A DNA stretch of 48,749 nucleotides from Pontibacterium granulatum (lineage in GTDB: Bacteria > Pseudomonadota > Gammaproteobacteria > Pseudomonadales > Balneatricaceae): positions 1-48,749 of the forward strand of contig NZ_JASBRH010000030.1 of NCBI RefSeq assembly GCF_029961155.1, read 5' to 3'. Positions 1-7,378 of this stretch are shown piece by piece (position 1 is the first letter of the stretch; each line of letters opens with the position of its first letter). The notes beneath the pieces are model-generated. The model searched no databases. It saw nothing but the letters and a program-made list of their open reading frames with translations, and was not told where the DNA came from. Both the position numbers and the translations under genes were made by a program.

Positions 1-69
1 GTTTGGTTATTCCAATTAAGTGACGAGTAACACCGAGGGGCGCTTTTATAGCCACAACCCTAGGGCTGG

Positions 70-158
70 GGCCATTTTTGCCTCCCGCTGCGTTGAAATT
101 CGTTCATTTAGAGCAACTAAACTTCTCTCATTTCGCCTGGCTGGATACAAAAATGGCC
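70..158. repeat. Inverted repeat, 11-bp arms, upstream of LysR gene
   Basis: GGCCATTTTTG at 70-80 is perfectly complementary to CAAAAATGGCC at 148-158, leaving a 67-base loop. The right arm lies 60 bases before the LysR start codon. It could be a folded leader or the edge of a small repeat element. I see no coding potential in bases 1-217. Confidence 0.35.
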
Positions 159-217
159 TCCAGCAGAAGCCACTCAATGAGTGTTAAAAGGCCTTATTTT
201 CAGGAGTAGGAGATCTT

Positions 218-1138
218 ATGGACGTATTGTCTGCAATGGGAATTTATGTGCGGGTCGTGGACCTGAAAAGCTTCTCGCTGGCGGCTGAAGAGATGGGTAT
301 CTCCAGTTCATCTGTGAGTAAGCAGATCTCCCAGCTTGAGCAGCACATCGGCGCTCGCTTGCTGCAGCGAACCACCCGTCGCCTGAGTGTGACCGAAGTG
401 GGTGCCGCCTACTACGAGAAGTGCCAGAAGATCATCAGTCAGGTGGAAGAGGCTGAAAGCCTGGTGTCCCAGTTGCAGGGGCAGCCACGTGGCGTCTTGC
501 GTATCTACTGCAACATGACATTCGGCCAGATGCAGTTGGCAAAGGCAATTCCCGAGTTTATGGAAGCTTATCCTGACATCCAGGTGGATGTGACCCTGGA
601 TGACCGGGCGCCTGATTTGGTGCGTGATGGTTTTGATCTGGCAATTCGTATCGCCGATCCACAACTGCCGGATTCCAGCTTGATCGCCCGCGAGATCTCC
701 AAAGTCCCCATGTTTATCTGCTCGACGCCGGAATATCTGGAAAAGAACGGTCATCCAGAGAGTGCAGAAGATCTGAAGAAGCACAACTGCCTGGTGTTTG
801 TGCATGCATCTAACGCCAACCAGTGGTCGCTCGAGCGGGAAGGGCGTCGCTGCACCGTTCAGGTAGATGGTGACGTTAAAGCCAACAACAGTTTGGTGGT
901 GCGTGAGTCCGTTCTGGCCCATCGTGGTATCGCTAACCTGGCCTATTTTGTGATTTCCCGGTTTGTGGAGTCTGGTGATCTTGTGCAGGTCTTCCCGCAA
1001 TACGAACCGGAAAAGCTGTCTATCTTTGCGGTGTACCCGGACCGTAAATATATCTCACCGAAAGTGAGCCACTTTATTGAATTTTTCCAGGCCTGGCTGG
1101 AGAACAACCTGCAACAGGAATGGCCCTCCGATTCCTGA
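218..1138 (+). CDS. LysR-family transcriptional regulator
   Basis: A 306-residue protein with the standard LysR layout. The N-terminal winged helix-turn-helix spans about residues 5-62, with the recognition-helix motif SSSSVSKQISQLEQ. A linker helix follows, then a periplasmic-binding-protein-like effector domain from about residue 90 to 295. The start is supported by a TAGGAGA ribosome site just before the ATG. It resembles the large CrgA/DhcR-type branch, whose ligands are diverse, so the effector cannot be named. It is transcribed toward the aromatic-acid genes starting at 1507, with palindromes carrying a T-N11-A LysR box between them. I infer that it controls that operon, but this is not shown by the sequence. 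Confidence 0.9.
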   Translation: MDVLSAMGIYVRVVDLKSFSLAAEEMGISSSSVSKQISQLEQHIGARLLQRTTRRLSVTEVGAAYYEKCQKIISQVEEAESLVSQLQGQPRGVLRIYCNMTFGQMQLAKAIPEFMEAYPDIQVDVTLDDRAPDLVRDGFDLAIRIADPQLPDSSLIAREISKVPMFICSTPEYLEKNGHPESAEDLKKHNCLVFVHASNANQWSLEREGRRCTVQVDGDVKANNSLVVRESVLAHRGIANLAYFVISRFVESGDLVQVFPQYEPEKLSIFAVYPDRKYISPKVSHFIEFFQAWLENNLQQEWPSDS

Positions 1139-1144
1139 AGATTT

Positions 1145-1234
1145 GGCAATAGATTGTTGAATCTATTGCCGTAGCGTTTATTGACGAAACCGCGCTGCTG
1201 ATACCGTATTTTCAGTTAATCTATTGAATAGATT
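1145..1234. promoter_or_regulatory. Two palindromes sharing an AATAGATT/AATCTATT core
   Basis: The 368-base gap 1139-1506 holds no gene. GGCAATAGATT (1145-1155) and AATCTATTGCC (1160-1170) form a perfect 11-bp stem with a 4-base loop. Further on, AATCTATT (1218-1225) and AATAGATT (1227-1234) flank a single G. The second palindrome contains T-N11-A, the generic LysR-type box. The first may also help end the LysR transcript, but no T-run follows directly. The rest of the gap, about 1235-1506, shows nothing I can name. Confidence 0.5.
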
Positions 1235-1506
1235 GAGAAAAAGGGTGTTTGGGTGCGGTTTTTTGTTTTCACTTTGTTTCTCTCAGGGAAATAATTTTGT
1301 GCACTCTGGAGGGATTATCACAACCCTCAAATCCGCTATCTTGGATACTGTTCGAAGCGCGATTCCAAACGCAGAAAAATGAAGGATCTGCCGAGGAGTT
1401 TGCGAACAGGTCTACGCGGACGTTGGCTTGTTCGCAGGTTCTTGAAGCCTGGTTAGGTCACAGGTGTTAGAGCAGATACCAAAACAATAATACGAGTGCC
1501 AAAGCG

Positions 1507-3183
1507 ATGCTTAACACATACACTTTTCCTGAGTTCGACTATATCCGCTCTGCAGACCAAGACGCTGCGCAGCCGGTTAAACACCCTGTCGTTGTGATCG
1601 GTGCGGGCCCGATGGGGCTGGCAGCTGCCATTGACCTGGCTATTCACGACATCCCTGTTGTTGTACTGGACGATAACAACACTGTAAGTGTTGGTTCTCG
1701 TGCGGTGTGCTACGCCAAACGTTTCCTGGATATTTCTGACCGTCTGGGCGTAGGCCAGCGCTGTGTAGATAAAGGCGTAACCTGGAACGTCGGTAAAGTA
1801 TTCTTCGAAAACGAGCAGATTTACAGCTTCAACATGCTGCCGGAAGAGCACCACCGTCGTCCGGGTTTCATTAACCTGCAGCAGTACTACCTGGAAGAGT
1901 ACTATGTTGACCGCGTAAATGAGCTGGAGAAAGCTGACCTGCGCTGGAAGAACAAAGTTACCGGTATCGAGCAGAACGACGATGAAGTCACCTTGACCGT
2001 AGAAACGCCAGACGGTGAGTACACCCTGAAGGCGGACTACGTTATTGCATGTGACGGTGCCGGTTCCAAAACCCGTGCGGCATGCGGACTGGAGTCCAAG
2101 GGTCAGATTTTCCACGATCGCTTCCTGATCGCCGATGTCGTGATGGATCCGAAGAAATTCCCGCCAGAGCGTTGGTTCTGGTTCAACCCGCCATTCCACG
2201 AAGGTCAGTCCACACTGCTGCACCGCCAGGCGGACAACGTATGGCGCATCGACTTTGACCTGGGTTGGGATGCTGATCCGGAAGAAGAGAAGAAGCCAGA
2301 AAACATCATCCCGCGTGTGAAAGCGTTCCTGGGTGAAGACGTTGAGTTCGAACTGGAATGGGCGTCTGTCTATACCTTCACTTGCCGTCGCATGGATGAC
2401 TTCCGTCACGGTCGTATCTTCTTCGCAGGCGACGCAGCGCACCAGGTATCTCCGTTTGGCGCACGTGGTGCGAACTCCGGTATCGAAGACATCGATAACC
2501 TGACCTGGAAACTGCAGATGGTGATGAACGGCAAGGCGGGCGATAACCTGCTGAACACCTACTCTGAAGAACGTACCTTCGCAGCGGACGAGAACATCCT
2601 GAATTCCACTCGCAGTACTGACTTCATCACGCCGAAGAACGGCGCGAACCGTGCGTTCCGTGATGCGGTGCTGTGGCTGGCGAAGGACTACACTTTTGCA
2701 CGTCCTCTGGTAAACAGTGGTCGTCTGTCTGTACCACCGTTCCTGACCGAGTCTTCCCTGAACACTGAAGACGACGGCAGCTTCGACTGCAAAGTGGTTG
2801 TGGGTGCGCCATGTACCGATGGTCCGGTTAAGCGTAATGGCGAAGACAGCTTCCTGCTGGGGGCGCTGGGCAACGTATTCAACGGCATGCTGTTCGTTGA
2901 TAGCCGCAACGACCTGACCGCAGAGATGGTTGATCAACTGGGTGAGCTGGCGGCGCAGGACGTTCCTGTTAAGTCCTACATCGTTGCAAGCCACGACATG
3001 GATATCGCGCTGCCGGAAGGCGTGGAGCTGCTGATCGACACCGTCGGTGTTGTGAAAGAGCGTCTGGATGCGAAGGGCGGTACCTTCTACCTGATGCGTC
3101 CTGACCAGTTGGTAACAGCACGTATGCGTAGCTTCGATAAAGCTGCAGTTGTAGCGGCCCAGAACAAGGCCCTGGGTAAGTAA
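1507..3183 (+). CDS. FAD-dependent aromatic-ring hydroxylase (class A, MhpA/PHBH fold)
   Basis: A 558-residue single-component flavoprotein monooxygenase. The three class A fingerprints are present: GAGPMG at residues 32-37 (FAD ADP-binding), the DG motif at about 183-184 in ACDGAGSKTR, and the GD motif at about 308-309 in FFAGDAAHQVSPFGARG. Residues from about 400 on form the thioredoxin-like tail typical of the longer MhpA-like members. These enzymes hydroxylate a phenolic ring using NAD(P)H and O2. The genes after it (DUF2783, fumarylacetoacetase, maleylacetoacetate isomerase) suggest a product such as homogentisate or gentisate, for example from 3-hydroxyphenylacetate or 3-hydroxybenzoate. 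That substrate is an inference. The protein lies 25 bases before the DUF2783 gene and is probably cotranscribed with it. Confidence 0.85.
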   Translation: MLNTYTFPEFDYIRSADQDAAQPVKHPVVVIGAGPMGLAAAIDLAIHDIPVVVLDDNNTVSVGSRAVCYAKRFLDISDRLGVGQRCVDKGVTWNVGKVFFENEQIYSFNMLPEEHHRRPGFINLQQYYLEEYYVDRVNELEKADLRWKNKVTGIEQNDDEVTLTVETPDGEYTLKADYVIACDGAGSKTRAACGLESKGQIFHDRFLIADVVMDPKKFPPERWFWFNPPFHEGQSTLLHRQADNVWRIDFDLGWDADPEEEKKPENIIPRVKAFLGEDVEFELEWASVYTFTCRRMDDFRHGRIFFAGDAAHQVSPFGARGANSGIEDIDNLTWKLQMVMNGKAGDNLLNTYSEERTFAADENILNSTRSTDFITPKNGANRAFRDAVLWLAKDYTFARPLVNSGRLSVPPFLTESSLNTEDDGSFDCKVVVGAPCTDGPVKRNGEDSFLLGALGNVFNGMLFVDSRNDLTAEMVDQLGELAAQDVPVKSYIVASHDMDIALPEGVELLIDTVGVVKERLDAKGGTFYLMRPDQLVTARMRSFDKAAVVAAQNKALGK

Positions 3184-3208
3184 CGGACAATAAGAAAGAG
3201 AGAAAACA

Positions 3209-3412
3209 ATGAGTAAACTTATTACCGAGCCAAATCTGCCGCGTCCGGATGATTTCTATCAGGAACTGACTGATCTGCACCGTGATCTGAGCGATGAGCA
3301 GAGCCTGGATGTAAATGCGCGTCTGATTCTGCTGCTGTGCAACCACATCGGTGATCAGGACGTGCTGTCTGAAGCGATGCAAACCGCACGCAAGCACATT
3401 CCTGCACAATAA
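3209..3412 (+). CDS. DUF2783 small protein
   Basis: A 67-residue acidic, mostly helical protein matching DUF2783, a family typically encoded just after FAD hydroxylases of this type. Its motif is a conserved LPRPDDFYQEL start followed by two helices. There is no signal peptide or membrane segment. A purine-rich AGAAAGAGAG ribosome site precedes the ATG. The biochemical role of the family is not established. Its tight linkage to the hydroxylase suggests an accessory or stabilising subunit, which is inference. Confidence 0.75.
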   Translation: MSKLITEPNLPRPDDFYQELTDLHRDLSDEQSLDVNARLILLLCNHIGDQDVLSEAMQTARKHIPAQ

Positions 3413-3519
3413 TAGATAACGCACGAACAGGCTCACCTGGAATGGTTCGGAACGGTGCTCAGGCAGTGTTTCCGTACGATTTAAAAGGTGGGCCTTTGCT
3501 GTTTTTATGCTAGGGTGAC

Positions 3520-3548
3520 CTGACAGTAACAAATGTTACCAATATAAT
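3520..3548 (+). promoter_or_regulatory. Sigma70 promoter with palindromic operator in the spacer
   Basis: A -35 box CTGACA (3520-3525) and a -10 box TATAAT (3543-3548) are separated by exactly 17 bases. The spacer holds a perfect palindrome, GTAACA-AA-TGTTAC (3526-3539). A bound regulator would block RNA polymerase directly. The promoter lies about 65 bases before the fumarylacetoacetase start, so the fah-maiA pair can be transcribed independently of the hydroxylase. Confidence 0.65.
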
Positions 3549-3612
3549 AGCGTTGTTAAGGTACATGCGAGTCGGGTTCGTCATCACGACGAGATTATAG
3601 GAGGAGGGCAGA

Positions 3613-4929
3613 ATGCCTGCACTGAACGAAACTCACGATCTAAACCTCACCAGCTGGGTAGCGTCCGCGAACGATGCACAGAGTGATTTCCCAATCCAGA
3701 ACCTGCCATTTGCAGTGTTCCGTCGCCAGGGTAGCGACGAAGCGTTCCGCGGTGGTGTAGCGATCGGCGATCAGATCGTGGACCTCGCAGCAGCGAAAGA
3801 TGTCGGCGTATTCTCCGGTTTGGCGCAGACTGCAGCGGAAGCTTGCGCAGCGCCAACGCTGAACGAATTTATGGGCATGGGTAGCGAAGCGTGGTCTGCA
3901 CTGCGTCTGGCACTGTCCCAGGCTTTGCGCAGCGGCTCCGACGCGGAAGCGAAGCTGAGCGCGTGTCTGGTCGCTCAGGCGGATGCCGAGTACGACCTGC
4001 CATGCACCATCGGTGATTACACCGACTTCTACACCTCTGTATTTCACGCAACTGCAGTCGGTTCCCTGTTCCGTCCAGATAACCCTCTGCTGCCGAACTA
4101 CAAATGGGTGCCAATCGGTTACCACGGCCGTTCTTCCTCTATCGACGTGTCCGGTCAGACCTTCCACCGTCCAAAGGGCCAGACCAAGGCACCGGATGCG
4201 ACCGAGCCAAGCTTCGGCCCTTGTAAGCGTCTGGACTACGAGCTGGAGATGGGTATCTACATCGGTAAAGGTACCGAGCTGGGTGATGTGATCGCACTGG
4301 ACGACGCTGACGATCACATATTTGGCATGTGTCTGTTCAATGACTGGTCTGCACGTGATATCCAGGCATGGGAATACCAGCCACTGGGTCCATTCCTGGC
4401 GAAAAACTTCGCATCCACCGTATCTCCATGGATTGTAACCACTGAAGCGCTGGCACCATACCGCACTGCTTGGAGCCGCGACGAAAACGATCCGCAGCCA
4501 CTGCCATACCTGGAGTCCGAGCAGAACCGCAACGAAGGTGCGTTCGACATCCAGCTGGAAGTGCTGCTGGAATCCGAGAAGATGCGCGCTGAAGGGCAGG
4601 CACCGGCGAAACTGTCTGAATCCAGCTTCGTACACTCCTACTGGACCGTTGCACAGATGGTGGCTCATCACACTGTAAACGGCTGTAACATGAAGCCGGG
4701 TGACTTCTTCGGTTCCGGTACGCAGTCTGGTCCTCAGCATGACGAAGCCGGTTCCCTGCTGGAGCTGACCCGTGGTGGTAAAGAGCCGCTGACCCTGGAA
4801 AACGGCGAAACCCGTACCTTCCTGGAAGACGGCGATGCTGTAATCATGCGTGGCTTCTGTGCGAAAGATGGTGCTGCACGCATCGGCTTCGGTGAAGTTG
4901 TAGGTACTGTGCTGCCGGCGAAAGCTTAA
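3613..4929 (+). CDS. fahA: Fumarylacetoacetase
   Basis: A 438-residue protein, the usual length for fumarylacetoacetate hydrolase. It hydrolyses fumarylacetoacetate to fumarate and acetoacetate, the last step of homogentisate breakdown. The N-terminal SH3-like domain occupies about residues 15-120. The catalytic FAH fold follows, with the YTDFYTSVFHATAVGSLFR segment carrying the conserved DFY and HA residues, the metal-binding EMGIYIG and NDWSARDIQAWEY motifs, and the C-terminal GDFFGSGTQSGP loop. A strong AGGAGGAG ribosome site supports the start. It has its own promoter at 3520-3548 and is followed by a REP doublet, then maiA. The N-terminal domain and the GSGT motif distinguish it from short FAH-fold hydrolases. 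Confidence 0.93.
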   Translation: MPALNETHDLNLTSWVASANDAQSDFPIQNLPFAVFRRQGSDEAFRGGVAIGDQIVDLAAAKDVGVFSGLAQTAAEACAAPTLNEFMGMGSEAWSALRLALSQALRSGSDAEAKLSACLVAQADAEYDLPCTIGDYTDFYTSVFHATAVGSLFRPDNPLLPNYKWVPIGYHGRSSSIDVSGQTFHRPKGQTKAPDATEPSFGPCKRLDYELEMGIYIGKGTELGDVIALDDADDHIFGMCLFNDWSARDIQAWEYQPLGPFLAKNFASTVSPWIVTTEALAPYRTAWSRDENDPQPLPYLESEQNRNEGAFDIQLEVLLESEKMRAEGQAPAKLSESSFVHSYWTVAQMVAHHTVNGCNMKPGDFFGSGTQSGPQHDEAGSLLELTRGGKEPLTLENGETRTFLEDGDAVIMRGFCAKDGAARIGFGEVVGTVLPAKA

Positions 4930-4953
4930 GCAATCGATCGAGTTAGCCGCCAT

Positions 4954-5011
4954 GTCGCGGTCGGAGACCGCTGCTACGGAGCACTTTGTAGCAGCCCTCT
5001 CCGAGGGCGAC
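4954..5011. repeat. REP-like inverted doublet (BIME-type)
   Basis: Two 24-base units lie in opposite orientation, 4954-4977 (minus) and 4988-5011 (plus). Both read GTAGCAGC, a stem-loop with a TCC loop, then GCGAC. They differ at only four positions, and these are paired changes (CC/GG versus GG/CC) that keep the stem intact. The element sits between fahA and maiA. Because of it, a longer in-frame reading of maiA from 4952 is spurious. Confidence 0.7.
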
Positions 5012-5038
5012 TGGCTCCGGTTTCAAAAGGAACTAAAA

Positions 5039-5677
5039 ATGATTCTTTACGATTACTGCCGTTCCTCTGCCGCGTACCGCGTGCGTATCGCGCTGAACCT
5101 GAAAGGCATGGATTACGAGCAGATCCCGGTAAACCTGCTGAAAGGCGAGCAGGGGGGCGACGAGAACCGTGCCCGCAATGCACAAGGTTTCGTACCGTCC
5201 ATGGAAGACAACGGTGAGATGTTCAATCAGTCGCTCAGCATCTGTGAGTACCTGGATGACGCATACCCTGAAACCGTTGCGCTGTTGCCAGCGGACGCGG
5301 CTGGGAAGGCACGTGTGCGTAGCCTGGCACAGCTGATCGCTTGCGATATTCACCCGGTGAACAACCTGCGTATCCTGAAATATCTGGTGGGTGAATTCGG
5401 CGTTTCGGAAGAGCAGAAGATTCAGTGGTATCAGCACTGGGTGATGGAAGGTTTCGCAGCACTGGAGAAGCGTCTTGCTGAGTCTGAGCAGACCGGTAAG
5501 TTCTGCCACGGTGACACCCCAACGCTGGCGGATGTATGCCTGGTGCCGCAGGTGTTTAACGCCAACCGCTTTAAAGTGGATATGAGCGTGTACCCAACCA
5601 TCTCCCGCATTGCTGAGGCGTGCAACGAGATCAAGGCATTTGCCGACGCGCATCCGGATTTACAGCCCGGTGCTTAA
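5039..5677 (+). CDS. maiA: Maleylacetoacetate isomerase (zeta-class GST)
   Basis: A 212-residue protein of the zeta glutathione-S-transferase class, which isomerises maleylacetoacetate to fumarylacetoacetate with glutathione as cofactor. The N-terminal thioredoxin fold begins with the glutathione-site motif YCRSSAAYRVRIALNLKG. The family's SSC-x-W form is replaced by SSAAY, as in many bacterial members, and the first serine is kept. NQSLSICEYLDD marks the glutathione gamma-glutamyl site. The all-helical C-terminal domain includes GDTPTLADVCLVPQ. I chose ATG 5039 because AAAGG lies 8 bases upstream and the sequence before it is a REP element. Together with fahA it completes the lower homogentisate (or, with maleylpyruvate, gentisate) route. 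Confidence 0.92.
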   Translation: MILYDYCRSSAAYRVRIALNLKGMDYEQIPVNLLKGEQGGDENRARNAQGFVPSMEDNGEMFNQSLSICEYLDDAYPETVALLPADAAGKARVRSLAQLIACDIHPVNNLRILKYLVGEFGVSEEQKIQWYQHWVMEGFAALEKRLAESEQTGKFCHGDTPTLADVCLVPQVFNANRFKVDMSVYPTISRIAEACNEIKAFADAHPDLQPGA

Positions 5678-5706
5678 CATCTAGTCCGACACTGTTTTGG
5701 AATTAG

Positions 5707-5741
5707 AAAAGCCGCAGAGGGAAACCCACTGCGGCTTTTTT
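5707..5741 (+). terminator. Rho-independent terminator after maiA
   Basis: AAAAGCCGCAG (5707-5717) pairs with CTGCGGCTTTT (5729-5739), and the stem is followed by further T residues. It ends the fahA-maiA unit, and the A-run before it could let it work in both directions. Confidence 0.85.
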
Positions 5742-5773
5742 ATGGTTCATCGAAACCGATAGCGCGATCCGAT

Positions 5774-5863
5774 TGTAGGTTGGCCATCGCGGAACGATGC
5801 CCAACACGCCTACTCAACGTTGCCTCTAACTGTTGGGCTTCGCGTTGCGAAGGCCAACCTACA
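5774..5863. repeat. 90-bp REP-like composite element, copy 1
   Basis: The ends are TGTAGGTTGGCC (5774-5785) and its exact complement GGCCAACCTACA (5852-5863). Inside, each half folds into its own hairpin ending in CCCAACA. A second copy lies at 43501-43591. Both sit just after an operon terminator. No reading frame is present, so this is a non-autonomous palindromic repeat. Confidence 0.75.
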
Positions 5864-5894
5864 CTTTTATGTGTGTTAAGAAGATTGAGTATAG

Positions 5895-7112
5895 TTAGTC
5901 GCGTATCGCCTGCATCGCTTCCTGTGTCCACTGCAGGCTGCTTCGATATGCACTCTCATACAGATCGATATCCATATCCAGCGGCAGTTCGTTCCAGTTA
6001 CCACTCTCGTAGGCGATGACCGCTTTCAGGGTTTCACCGATAGGACCCGCGTAGTCGCGTACCGCATCCTGAATGTCGTCAGCCAGTGGGACCTGCTCCA
6101 GCAGTGATGCCTGATCGATGCCCAGCAGGGCATGCAGGCCGGACATCATACCCGCCATAAAGTAACTACCCGCGTTGCGCTGATCGGTTGCGCGGGCCAG
6201 TGCCTCACACATGGCACCACGAATCAGCAACATGCGACAGAGCTCTTCCGGCTTGTCGTCGTGGCTGGTCATGGAGATCAGGGTTACCCAGCGGCGAATC
6301 TGCTCCATTCCCAGAAGAACCACTGCATCGGTGATCGACTCCACCTTACGTACCAGCGAGTAGGCGGCAGAGTTCACGATGCGCAGCATCTTAAAGGTGA
6401 GTACCGGGTCCTGGATGATCAGCTTTTCCAGGTCTTCTGGTGTGACATCCGGTCGGTTGATCGCTTGCATCAGCTGCATCAGTGTGGCGGCGTTAGATTC
6501 CAGCTTCTTGCCCTTAACCAGCTTAGGACGGCTTAGGAAATGGCCCTGAAAGAGCTTGAAACCCATCTGGCTGCAGCTGAGCAGTTTGTCGCCGCTCTCA
6601 ATTTTGATCGCGATAGGCGTGACCTTGAAGAAGCGCAGTCGGGATACGCATTCGTGCATCTCTTCATCGCTCAGCGCTGAGACGTCCACTTTCACCATGT
6701 GGACGATCTTAAGGATCGGATCAAAGCGAGGATCGTTGGTGTAGTTATCTAGTACCAAGCGGTAGCCATCGCGTGCCAGCGAAAAGATCGCTTTGACTAT
6801 CTCTGTGGTTGGTTTGACGGTGGCGGGTATCTCGATCACCACCTGCTTGCGCGGCAGCTCAGGAAAAGCGTCGTTGGTCAGCATGTCTTCGCTGATATTG
6901 ATAAACGCCGGCACGCGTTTCACAGAGCCTGCATCACTGATACTGGTGTAGGCGTTAAGCAGCACCTCGATGGTGGCGCTGGCGTCACGGAAAACTGCGT
7001 TTTCGGTGTCCTGATCGTTGCGGTACAGGAGTTCGTAAGCGATTACCTTCTGGCCGCTGTCGAAGATCGGTTGACGGGCCATCAATACCTGGCCGCGAGG
7101 GCTGGAATCCAT
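5895..7112 (-). CDS. EAL-HDOD signalling protein (degenerate EAL)
   Basis: A 405-residue protein of the YuxH/CdgJ type. Residues 10-195 form an EAL-like fold, starting with ARQPIFD and YELLYR. The loop that in active phosphodiesterases reads DDFGTG is here LDNYTND (from about residue 121), so c-di-GMP hydrolysis is unlikely. The HDOD domain covers about residues 203-390. Such proteins act as signalling scaffolds; CdgJ of Vibrio cholerae affects motility (family knowledge). The ligand here is unknown. The gene is convergent with maiA, with a terminator and a 90-bp repeat between them. A GGAG motif lies 12 bases before the ATG. Confidence 0.85.
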   Translation of the reverse strand: MDSSPRGQVLMARQPIFDSGQKVIAYELLYRNDQDTENAVFRDASATIEVLLNAYTSISDAGSVKRVPAFINISEDMLTNDAFPELPRKQVVIEIPATVKPTTEIVKAIFSLARDGYRLVLDNYTNDPRFDPILKIVHMVKVDVSALSDEEMHECVSRLRFFKVTPIAIKIESGDKLLSCSQMGFKLFQGHFLSRPKLVKGKKLESNAATLMQLMQAINRPDVTPEDLEKLIIQDPVLTFKMLRIVNSAAYSLVRKVESITDAVVLLGMEQIRRWVTLISMTSHDDKPEELCRMLLIRGAMCEALARATDQRNAGSYFMAGMMSGLHALLGIDQASLLEQVPLADDIQDAVRDYAGPIGETLKAVIAYESGNWNELPLDMDIDLYESAYRSSLQWTQEAMQAIRD

Positions 7113-7335
7113 TGTTTCTTATTTCTCCGTGCAGACCAGCTTCGGCAAGATTAATAAACCTAAGTAGAGTGGTTTCTAAGTGTAGCCTCGGATAGTGCTG
7201 GAAGATAGTTCTTCCGGAAAGATGATTGGATGTGACAGGTGATGTTACGTGTCTGTTTTAGGCTGTTGAAAGGCGTCGCAAAGGCCGCAGATGCCTAATC
7301 CAAGAATCGATCGGGTAAGTCCGGCCAATCATAGG

Positions 7336-7341
7336 TATAAT
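7336..7341 (+). promoter_or_regulatory. Candidate -10 box for ylqF
   Basis: TATAAT lies 37 bases before the ylqF start codon. I see no good -35 hexamer 16-18 bases upstream. The call rests on the -10 match and position only. Confidence 0.3.
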
Positions 7342-7378
7342 ACGCCCATTCAACTTTATCCTGATTAAGAACTATACG

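Noticed and set aside
1453-2994. 513-codon open frame on the minus strand opposite the hydroxylase
   Set aside because: It is the antisense shadow of a gene with strong codon bias. It has no family motif and no ribosome site, and the plus-strand protein has every flavoprotein fingerprint.
3640-4953. 437-codon open frame on the minus strand opposite fumarylacetoacetase
   Set aside because: Antisense shadow; the plus strand encodes an unmistakable enzyme.
4952-5038. N-terminal extension of the isomerase from ATG 4952
   Set aside because: These bases are a REP doublet. The family starts at ATG 5039, which has its own ribosome site.
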